A stretch of DNA of 5,624 bases from Thermomicrobiales bacterium (GTDB lineage: Bacteria; Chloroflexota; Chloroflexia; Thermomicrobiales; UBA6265). The stretch spans positions 1-5,624 of the forward strand of contig JAUJLY010000224.1 in assembly GCA_030447145.1 (NCBI GenBank). The letters are read 5' to 3'. Both the position numbers and the translations under genes were made by a program. Within the stretch, counting starts at the first letter, position 1. Each line of letters starts with the position of its first letter. Below, one piece after another: positions 1-4,909 of this stretch. The notes beneath the pieces are model-generated. The model worked only from the letters and a program-made list of their open reading frames with translations, did no database searches and was not told where the DNA came from.

Positions 1-1
1 C

Positions 2-453
2 GTCGTTACATTGTTCGACACTGACGGCGAGGTAGCTGCCATCGCCGAAATCTAGTTTATCGCCCCGAGCATAGTTCTCCTGGTGGCCATGCCCTCGTCC
101 AATTGTTGGCCGACGGAGAAATGGTGTCCGAATTTGCCTTTTAAGCCCGGATTGACTTCGAGCCGAAATTTGCCGCAGGAGAAGGTCACGGCCTGCCTTT
201 GCGTGTGGAGAGCGCCACGATCCAGGGCGATGCCATTCTCGCTGAGTTCACCAATCCATGGGACTACGCATTCGCTAGCGTATGGGCCTACAGTGCCTGC
301 TTCGCCGACGATGGGTCGATTCTAGACATTGATCAGAACATTGTCGGATTGGGTCCCTACGACACTGGGGACGGCGATCGCATGGCGTTTGAACCACGAA
401 GAGACGTCAACTGCAGCAACTTTATCGTCACGGCTAAAGGCAGTGCCTATTAG
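2..453 (+). pseudogene. Decayed gene for an exported FxLYD-like protein (3' part)
   Basis: Frame 2 from position 2 reads VVTLFDTDGEVAAIAEI and stops at TAG 53-55. Similarity then continues in frame 1 (about 73-141: SPGGHALVQLLADGE), stops at TAA 142-144, and continues in the same frame from 145 to TAG 451-453. That last part includes EFTNPWDYAFASVWAYSA, CFADDGSILDIDQN and a Cys-containing end (VNCSNFIVTAKG). The pattern 'xFxNPxxxAxxxVxVxxxCFxxDGxxLD', preceded by a similar 'VTLFDTDGEV' unit, recalls tandem FxLYD-type beta domains of secreted or lipid-anchored proteins; this is recalled family style, not a search result. One coherent protein spread over two frames with an extra stop suggests a frameshift near 53-75 plus a nonsense change at 142. 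Alternatives are sequencing error, or a short protein starting at TTG 199. The 5' part lies outside the window. The degenerate state is moderately supported and the family is tentative. Confidence 0.5.
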
Positions 454-521
454 CATCTTATTAACCAGCCGCATCCTCGTGTCACGGTGCTTCCGTTCGC
501 TGTGCGCGATCCTGACGCGTT

Positions 522-917
522 CTAGACAGTGTCCCTTTCCCGCTCTCCTGTGGCCAACGCGAGCTGTACGCCATCCGGCAGCCGCTTCCGCTTGATCAGC
601 TTTACTTCCTGCATGGTGCTGCCGGAAAACGTCCAGTAGCTCCGTCCTCCGACGTGCAGCTGCCTATAAGGGTACTCATCGAACATCACCGTGGTGCCAT
701 GCTCGCGTATGGCTGTCACAACCTCCTCGAAGACCGCATCCCCGACATACTGCCACTCGTGCCTGAGCGTGTACCAATGCGGGTTACGCGGCGACGTCCT
801 CGCAAAGCGCCACGGGCGGCCTTCCAGCAGCTCGCGGATCCGCTCCAATTGCTCGGCCGACATCGGGCCTTTGTCCTCGTAGGGAACCGTTTCGGATGCA
901 GGATTGAACACGCCCAC
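522..917 (-). CDS. Small conserved protein of unknown function
   Basis: A 131-residue reading frame ends at TAG (522-524). Its motifs resemble a widespread small uncharacterised bacterial protein that I recall but cannot name: RIRELLEGRPWRFA (residues 26-39), NPHWYTLRHEW (45-55), FEEVVTAIREHG (63-74), YRQLHVGGRSYWT (84-96) and a VKLIKRKRL stretch near 105-113. It is rich in Trp, Tyr and His, with no signal peptide or membrane segment, so it is probably a soluble cytoplasmic protein. The start is uncertain. GTG at 917 directly follows an in-frame TGA and has a poor ribosome site. GTG at 911 has GGTGA six bases upstream. ATG at 863 (MSAEQLERIREL) has GAGG about 11 bases upstream and matches the start of the conserved part best. 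About 18 residues after LIKRKRL look like a non-conserved tail. It is divergent from the kinase operon and has no evident link to sugar metabolism. Confidence 0.65.
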   Translation of the reverse strand: MGVFNPASETVPYEDKGPMSAEQLERIRELLEGRPWRFARTSPRNPHWYTLRHEWQYVGDAVFEEVVTAIREHGTTVMFDEYPYRQLHVGGRSYWTFSGSTMQEVKLIKRKRLPDGVQLALATGERERDTV

Positions 918-988
918 TCACCGGTGTCATGTAGGATGGGCGGATGAGACGCTCATAGGTACTACTCCCATGCACGTGGAGCACGGAA
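918..988. promoter_or_regulatory. Divergent spacer with palindrome ATGAG-ACG-CTCAT
   Basis: This spacer separates the minus-strand small protein from the kinase operon and must hold at least part of the kinase promoter. A perfect 5-bp dyad with a 3-bp centre, ATGAGACGCTCAT, lies at 944-956, 32 bp before the kinase start. Its size and place fit a regulator-binding site. A promoter is not clear: TTGAAC at 904-909 could be a -35 box, but the best nearby -10-like hexamer, TAGGAT (932-937), sits 22 bp away, which is too far. At 17 bp spacing there is only TCATGT. The kinase ribosome site GGAG is at 978-981. Confidence 0.35.
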
Positions 989-1924
989 ATGAAGTGCGTA
1001 ACGGTGACGCTGAATGCTTCAATCGATACGACCTATGTGATGGAACGGTTGGACCTGGGAGGTGTCAACAGGGTTGAACAGAAGTACGCTGTCCCGGGTG
1101 GCAAAGGTAATAACGTCGCGCGCGTGCTGTGCGCACTCGGGCATTCAGTGATTACAACTGGTTTCGTCGGGGGGCGGTCTGGACAATACATTGAAGAGGC
1201 GTTGCGCGAAGACGGCATACAGAGTGCTTTCGTCGCGGTCCCTGGCGAGTCGCGCGTGTCCTTGGCGATCGTGGAACAGACGTCGGGTGAAGTCACGGAG
1301 ATTCGAGAGCAGGGCTGCGAGGTGTCTCGGGAAGACGGGGAGCGCTTCCTGGAATCGCTAAATAGGATTACGGCGGATGCTGATGTGGTCGTCTTCTCTG
1401 GCAGTCTCCCCCCAGGGCTACCCGATGACTTCTATGCTCGGGCGATTCAGCGCCTCGGTGAGTCTTCTGCGTATATCGTTCTAGACTCGAGCGGTCGGGC
1501 ATTCCAGCGTGGACTGTCCCAGCACCCCGACCTCATCAAGCCCAACGCACCAGAAATGGCCGCGCTCATGGGACATGAGGCTGGCGACGAAGAGATGGCC
1601 GAATATGCTCAAGGGCTGATTGGAACGGTACTGAAGACTGATGCCATGGTGCTGCTCAGCCTCGGCGAACGGGGCGCCGCCTTGGTGACACACAACGCGA
1701 AAATCTTCGCGGACCCGGCACGGGTCGACGTGCGAAGCTCTGTTGGTTCGGGAGACGCCATGATCGCGGGATTTCTCGACGCAAGGTTCGCCGGGATGGA
1801 TAACGAAGCTGCCCTGCGGAATGCTGTTGCCACTGGGAGTGCCGCCGCGATGCAGCTGACGCCTGGCACGATCGACCCGGCAACTATTGTTAGGCTGAAT
1901 GAATCGGTGAGAGTCTGGCAATGA
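989..1924 (+). CDS. PfkB-family sugar-phosphate kinase, LacC/1-phosphofructokinase-like
   Basis: A 311-residue cytoplasmic kinase with the usual length of the LacC (tagatose-6-phosphate kinase)/FruK (1-phosphofructokinase) branch of PfkB. Known members phosphorylate a ketohexose monophosphate with ATP to give the 1,6-bisphosphate. Visible motifs, in order: TLNASID (7-13, usually TLNPAID), GGKGNNVARVL (37-47, substrate-binding glycine motif), FSGSLPPGLP (136-145), KPNAPEM (184-190), SLGERGA (224-230) and GSGDAMIAGF (253-262), where D256 is the expected catalytic base. The G-S-G-D form replaces the common G-A-G-D, and TLNASID lacks the usual proline, so substrate choice may differ from characterised members. 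The start ATG is supported by GGAG seven bases upstream. Its last four bases overlap the next kinase (ATGA), so the two are almost certainly co-transcribed and translationally coupled. The nearby class II aldolase supports a bisphosphate-forming role. Which ketose is used cannot be decided; 1-phosphofructokinase remains possible. Confidence 0.88.
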   Translation: MKCVTVTLNASIDTTYVMERLDLGGVNRVEQKYAVPGGKGNNVARVLCALGHSVITTGFVGGRSGQYIEEALREDGIQSAFVAVPGESRVSLAIVEQTSGEVTEIREQGCEVSREDGERFLESLNRITADADVVVFSGSLPPGLPDDFYARAIQRLGESSAYIVLDSSGRAFQRGLSQHPDLIKPNAPEMAALMGHEAGDEEMAEYAQGLIGTVLKTDAMVLLSLGERGAALVTHNAKIFADPARVDVRSSVGSGDAMIAGFLDARFAGMDNEAALRNAVATGSAAAMQLTPGTIDPATIVRLNESVRVWQ

Positions 1925-2925
1925 GGAATGCATCGAATCGGCTGGCAATTGTCGGCAACCTCAATGTGGATCTCTGGGTAAGTCCGGTGAATCGCTTCCC
2001 CAAGCCCGACGAAGAGCACATCGTGGATTCGGCGCGCGTCGAACTCGCTGGCACCGCGGGATACGCGCTGTTGGCCTGCAACGGGCTGGGACTGGAAACG
2101 ATCACCGTCTCAACGATAGGCGACGATGCGTTTGGACAGATCCTTCTCAACACGGGAGAGCGGCTAAACCTCTCCCTTGGAAGCGTGGAGGTGATGACCG
2201 GGCAAGAGACACCGCTGAGCATCGTGTTTATCGGCTCGGATGGCTCCCGTAGCATCGTGTCCACCCTCGGCGCGCACGCGGATATGGGTATGGAAGTCGT
2301 GCTGCGTCATGATGACGAGATCGCAAGTTGTGATGAGATGTTCATCTGTGGGAGCTATCTTCTGCCCCGACTCGGTCCAGCTGACATCCGTGAGTACGCG
2401 CAGACTGCGCAGCGACGCCGGCAGATTGTCGCGTTTGATCCGAGCTGGGACCCTTCCGGCTGGGGTGATCGCGTGCGTCGAGAGACCCTCGATCTGTTGG
2501 AGGTAGTCGACATCTACATGCCGAACGCTCAGGAGCTTAGCCAACTGGCCGGTCGTGACGGGTGGCGCGATGCAGCTCGTGAGGTCGCTGGCCTGGCGGG
2601 CGAACTGGTGATCAAGCGCGGGGCAGCCGGTGCCTGCTACGTCACCGCCAGCGAATGGATCGAGGTCCCCGCATTCGCGATCGACGCCGTCAACACCATC
2701 GGTGCAGGCGACGTCTTCGACGTTGGATACTTGTACGCGCGGCGCAGGGGATTGCCACCTCGCCAACGACTCGAATTTGCCGGGGCGATGGCGGCGATCG
2801 TCGTATCCCAGACGGGCCAAAGGGAGTATCCCTCGCCGAACGCAGTCTGCTCCTTCCTACGAGACCGAGTGGGCGGAGATGAATGGGGAGAACCAGTTGG
2901 ACCTGAATCCCAGACATGGGACTAG
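1921..2925 (+). CDS. PfkB-family carbohydrate kinase, ribokinase-like
   Basis: A 334-residue second PfkB kinase, of the branch that phosphorylates free sugars or nucleosides. Motifs: opening strand and sugar-binding Asp in VGNLNVDLWV (11-20), TIGDDAFG (65-72), AFDPSW (171-176), PNAQE (201-205), VIKRGAAG (230-237) and the signature GAGDVFDVGY (261-270), with D264 as expected catalytic base. The glycine motif near 43-57 is altered: it reads AGTAGYALLACNGLG, with Tyr48 where related proteins have Asn (GGKGAN or GTAGN), a residue that usually contacts the sugar. The ATP-side motifs are intact, so an active kinase with unusual substrate choice is more likely than a dead one. The start ATG overlaps the stop of the first kinase (ATGA); GGTGAG at 1906-1911 inside the upstream gene can serve as ribosome site. 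The final 17 or so residues look like a non-conserved acidic tail. Likely partner role (inference): first phosphorylation of the imported ketose before the LacC-like kinase and aldolase act. Confidence 0.85.
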   Translation: MRNASNRLAIVGNLNVDLWVSPVNRFPKPDEEHIVDSARVELAGTAGYALLACNGLGLETITVSTIGDDAFGQILLNTGERLNLSLGSVEVMTGQETPLSIVFIGSDGSRSIVSTLGAHADMGMEVVLRHDDEIASCDEMFICGSYLLPRLGPADIREYAQTAQRRRQIVAFDPSWDPSGWGDRVRRETLDLLEVVDIYMPNAQELSQLAGRDGWRDAAREVAGLAGELVIKRGAAGACYVTASEWIEVPAFAIDAVNTIGAGDVFDVGYLYARRRGLPPRQRLEFAGAMAAIVVSQTGQREYPSPNAVCSFLRDRVGGDEWGEPVGPESQTWD

Positions 2926-2948
2926 TGAACGGACACTCCTCGTTGGCC
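2926..2948. other. Convergent 23-bp gap without visible terminator
   Basis: The kinase operon and the aldolase gene end tail to tail here. I see no GC-rich hairpin followed by T residues on either strand, so the two transcripts may overlap or terminate inside the opposite gene. Confidence 0.5.
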
Positions 2949-3800
2949 TCATGCTCGTCCCGCGCTACCGAGAATCTTCAAACGCGAGCGCACGGCCGCT
3001 ACTACGGACTCCCGTGCCGCGTGCAGGTACTTCCTCGGATCGACAACATTGGCATCGCCGGACAGGAAGTCTCGAACCGCACGTGTAAAGGCTTTGTTCA
3101 ATTCAGTGGCAGTATTGACCTTGACGATCCCGCGACGGACGGCTTCTCGTATATCATCGTCTGGTACCCCTGACGAGCCGTGCAAGACGAGCGGAATTTC
3201 AAGGGCTTCACGCAGCCTAGTGATGAGTTCGAGGTCAAGGACTGCGGTCTTATCAACCATGTAGTGGGAGCTACCGACCGCAACGGCGATGGCATCGACA
3301 CCCGTGGCCCCGACGTACCACTGTGCAAGTGCCGGATCAGTTTTTCCCTCCTCAGAGGATGTGGCACCCTCTTTGCCGCCCACGACCCCGAGTTCCGCTT
3401 CGATTGAGCACCGCCGGGCATGCACGCGAGCTGCAATCGCTGCCGTCGCCTCCGCGTTGGCGTCGAGCGACATGAGCGATGCATCAAACATCACTGAACT
3501 GAACCCCAAGTCGAGCGCCTCCTCACACAACTCCCATGTTGTCGCATGATCAAGATGGACCGCGACCGGAACCTCGGCGGATGTCGCTAAGCTGATGCAG
3601 GCGGACCCAACTGGTCCGATTGCTCCCAGGTGGTACGCTATTGCATTCTGGCTCAGTTGCAGGATTACCGGAGAACGTTCGCGCTCTGCGGCGATTACGA
3701 TCGCCTGCGCATGTTCCAGGCTAATGACGTTGAATGCTCCGACTCCATAACGCTCATGTTGTGCTTGGACAAGCAGATTATCGGTCGACGCGATTGGCAT
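2949..3800 (-). CDS. Class II ketose-bisphosphate aldolase (zinc-dependent)
   Basis: A 283-residue cytoplasmic aldolase of the FbaA/GatY/KbaY family, at full family length. Members reversibly cleave fructose- or tagatose-1,6-bisphosphate (some, as IolJ, a related acid phosphate) to dihydroxyacetone phosphate plus an aldehyde. Visible: GAFNV (21-25), VHLDHAT (81-87) with D84 as expected catalytic Asp and H85 as zinc ligand, SVMFDAS (102-108), IEAELGVVGGKEG (133-145), GSSHY (176-180) with zinc ligand H179, VLHGSSGVPD (205-214) with zinc ligand H207, and KVNTATELNKAF (227-238) for phosphate binding. GSSH-Y and HGSSG differ from the GTAHG and HGGSG of classical enzymes but match a subfamily I recall from actinobacteria, so the exact substrate is open. 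The start is firm: GAGGAG lies seven bases before the ATG. The gene converges on the two kinases, leaving 23 bp between stops, and is divergent from the DeoR regulator, whose control region it shares. It probably performs the final cleavage step of the pathway. Confidence 0.92.
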   Translation of the reverse strand: MPIASTDNLLVQAQHERYGVGAFNVISLEHAQAIVIAAERERSPVILQLSQNAIAYHLGAIGPVGSACISLATSAEVPVAVHLDHATTWELCEEALDLGFSSVMFDASLMSLDANAEATAAIAARVHARRCSIEAELGVVGGKEGATSSEEGKTDPALAQWYVGATGVDAIAVAVGSSHYMVDKTAVLDLELITRLREALEIPLVLHGSSGVPDDDIREAVRRGIVKVNTATELNKAFTRAVRDFLSGDANVVDPRKYLHAARESVVAAVRSRLKILGSAGRA

Positions 3801-3830
3801 CCTCTGTCTCCTCGGTCATCCGTCAAACGT

Positions 3831-3851
3831 GGCAGAGCAACTCGCTCTGTC
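3831..3851. repeat. Inverted repeat CAGAGC-N5-GCTCTG in aldolase leader
   Basis: A perfect 6-bp inverted repeat, CAGAGC (3833-3838) and GCTCTG (3844-3849), with a 5-base centre. One more G-C pair can form outside a single mismatch (3831/3851). It lies about 33 bp before the aldolase start. If the minus-strand promoter near 3911-3939 is real, it is in the aldolase mRNA leader and could form a hairpin; it could equally be a DNA-binding site. There is no T-run after it on either strand, so it is not a classic terminator. Confidence 0.45.
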
Positions 3852-3910
3852 GCCCTCGCCTACAGCATCCTCCCCGTCCAAAGGAGCAGGCCTGACATCT
3901 GCGTCTCGCA

Positions 3911-3939
3911 AGGATAGGGGTTGACAGAAAATCCTCACA
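3911..3939 (-). promoter_or_regulatory. Candidate aldolase promoter
   Basis: Read on the minus strand, TATCCT (3916 down to 3911) is a fair -10 hexamer, and 17 bp upstream lies TGTGAG (3939 down to 3934), a poor -35 match. Transcription would begin near 3904 and give a leader of about 100 bases. The boxes lie within the footprint of the stronger plus-strand promoter, so the two would be overlapping and divergent. Support is only the -10 match and the position. Confidence 0.3.
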
Positions 3940-3949
3940 GTACTAATCT
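3921..3949 (+). promoter_or_regulatory. SigA-type promoter for the deoR-like gene
   Basis: A perfect -35 box TTGACA (3921-3926) is followed after exactly 17 bp by TAATCT (3944-3949), which keeps the T1, A2 and T6 positions of the -10 consensus. The start site would be near 3956, giving a leader of about 65 bases before the regulator ATG. The -10 box is embedded in one arm of an inverted repeat, which suggests repression by a bound regulator. With no clear promoter in 4796-4909, this one may also drive the transporter gene downstream. Confidence 0.65.
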
Positions 3950-3991
3950 GAGCACCACGAATCAAAATTTGACAGGAATCGATCAGATTAG
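3943..3991. promoter_or_regulatory. Candidate operator: spaced inverted repeat CTAATCTGA / TCAGATTAG
   Basis: CTAATCTGA (3943-3951) and its exact reverse complement TCAGATTAG (3983-3991) are 40 bp apart centre to centre, near four helical turns. The left arm covers the -10 box of the plus-strand promoter; the right arm lies downstream of the predicted start. The right arm is also part of a tighter dyad, CGATC-N6-GATCG (3980-3995). DeoR-family proteins commonly bind repeated sites next to their own gene, so this is the best candidate for the operator of the adjacent regulator. Binding is inferred, not shown. Confidence 0.5.
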
Positions 3992-4063
3992 ATCGCCTCC
4001 GGGCGCTAGGCTGAGCGGTAAATGCGACATAGAGCTATAGAATCGAGCAGGATCGATCAGATT
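3973..4063 (+). repeat. Direct repeat CAGG(A)ATCGATCAGATT, two copies
   Basis: CAGGAATCGATCAGATT (3973-3989) recurs as CAGGATCGATCAGATT (4048-4063), differing by one missing A. The copies are about 75 bp apart. The first is in the leader and contains the right operator arm; the second is within codons 9-14 of the regulator gene (reading S-R-I-D-Q-I). The match is long enough to be unlikely by chance over so short a distance and fits a pair of regulator-binding sites. Confidence 0.5.
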
Positions 4064-4795
4064 CGCTCATTCATCGAGCAAGAGCAGCGAACCACCGTCG
4101 ACGCGATCGCTGAGCGCTTCAACGTCAGCGCAGCGACCGCTCGGCGGGCAATTGGCGCTCTCTCAGATCAGGGGGAGGTGGCTCGATTCCGTGGTGGAGC
4201 GCTCGCCCTTCAACGTTCCCCTCGGGAACTCCCTGCCCTGCACCGGCAAATGGACCAGCGCGCTGAGAAGAGCCGCATTGGCAAGGCGGCTGCGAACGTG
4301 GTGACAGATGGAGAAACGGTCTTCCTTGGGAGTGGGACCACGACACTCGAAGTCGCCCGCAATCTCATCAACCGGCGGGATCTCACAATTTTGACGAACA
4401 GCATGCTGGTAATCAAAGCGCTTATTCCCGCAACCGACGTTATGGTGATCGCGCTTGGTGGGATGCTGCGCAAATCGGAGCTGTCGTTCATTGGGCATCC
4501 AGTCGAGCAGGCGCTGCAGGAAATGCGAGCGACAAGAGTCATCATGGGTATACGAGCAATTCACCCGGAACACGGATTGATGAACGATTACCTGCCTGAA
4601 ACCCTGACTGACCGCGCCATTCTGAAAATGGGCGGGGAAGTCGTCATCGTCGCCGACCATACCAAGTGCGGCAGAGTGGCACCCGCGTTCGTGGCACCAG
4701 TATCGATGGTCGGTACCCTCATTACCGACAACGGCGTGCCCAATGATTTCGTTGAAGCCATGGAAGGTAAGCGCGTGGCGGTGCGTATGGTGTAG
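4022..4795 (+). CDS. DeoR/GlpR-family transcriptional regulator
   Basis: A 257-residue protein of normal DeoR-family length. The N-terminal winged helix-turn-helix spans about residues 8-60 (TTVDAIAERFNVSAATARRA at 24-43, then LSDQGEVARFRGGAL). The C-terminal sugar-phosphate sensor domain (DeoRC, related to ribose-5-phosphate isomerase) shows FLGSGTTTLEVA (101-112), LTILTNS (121-127), ALGGMLR (144-150), GHPVEQAL (158-165), HGLMNDYLPET (184-194), VVIVADHTKCG (207-217) and LITDNG (233-238). Family members usually repress sugar genes and release DNA on binding a phosphorylated intermediate; that ligand here is probably a product of the two kinases (inference). The ATG is the only possible start, because a TAA stop is directly before it (4019-4021) and no other start codon precedes the HTH. 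Its ribosome site is weak (AGG at 4008-4010), suggesting low expression. It is divergent from the aldolase and upstream of the transporter gene, and probably autoregulated through the TCAGATT repeats. Confidence 0.93.
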   Translation: MRHRAIESSRIDQIRSFIEQEQRTTVDAIAERFNVSAATARRAIGALSDQGEVARFRGGALALQRSPRELPALHRQMDQRAEKSRIGKAAANVVTDGETVFLGSGTTTLEVARNLINRRDLTILTNSMLVIKALIPATDVMVIALGGMLRKSELSFIGHPVEQALQEMRATRVIMGIRAIHPEHGLMNDYLPETLTDRAILKMGGEVVIVADHTKCGRVAPAFVAPVSMVGTLITDNGVPNDFVEAMEGKRVAVRMV

Positions 4796-4909
4796 CACCT
4801 AGGCGCACAGGATTGGTCGAGCCGCCAGCGTTTCGCGAAGAAAGGAGAGTCGCCCCTCGTTTCAAGACCCTTAGGTTGTCCTCGCAGTTGGAGTAATGGA
4901 GATAGCACC
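4796..4909 (+). other. Spacer between regulator and transporter gene
   Basis: No convincing terminator or promoter is visible. An 8-bp palindrome TTCGCGAA (4832-4839) and a weak GGCG/CGCC pairing (4802-4805 with 4822-4825) are the only symmetric elements. The ribosome site GGAG for the next gene is at 4898-4901. Read-through from the regulator promoter is plausible, though high expression of a binding protein would favour a promoter I cannot identify here. Confidence 0.4.

Noticed and set aside
83..325. An 80-codon plus-strand frame in the left region
   Set aside because: Its composition (rich in Pro, Ser, Trp, Cys) is not protein-like, and the alternative frame carries the FxLYD-like pattern over the same bases.
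478..486. Short inverted repeat CGTG-T-CACG between the remnant and the small protein gene
   Set aside because: Four-base arms with a one-base centre and no T-run do not support a terminator or an operator.
904..937. TTGAAC ... TAGGAT as a kinase promoter
   Set aside because: Spacing of 22 bp is outside the usual 16-19 bp, and no good -10 box lies at 17 bp.
1481..2019. Minus-strand open frames of 136-155 codons inside the first kinase
   Set aside because: They are shadows of the kinase coding frame with no family features.
2164..2820. A 218-codon minus-strand open frame inside the second kinase
   Set aside because: It is antisense to a gene with clear PfkB motifs, and its translation shows no recognisable motif or ribosome site. 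Long antisense frames are common in GC-rich coding sequence.
3778..3819. A 13-codon minus-strand leader frame overlapping the aldolase start
   Set aside because: It has no ribosome site, and the strong GAGGAG inside it clearly serves the aldolase ATG.
4163..4798. A 211-codon minus-strand frame antisense to the DeoR gene
   Set aside because: His- and Cys-rich translation without motifs; the plus strand encodes a complete DeoR-family protein.
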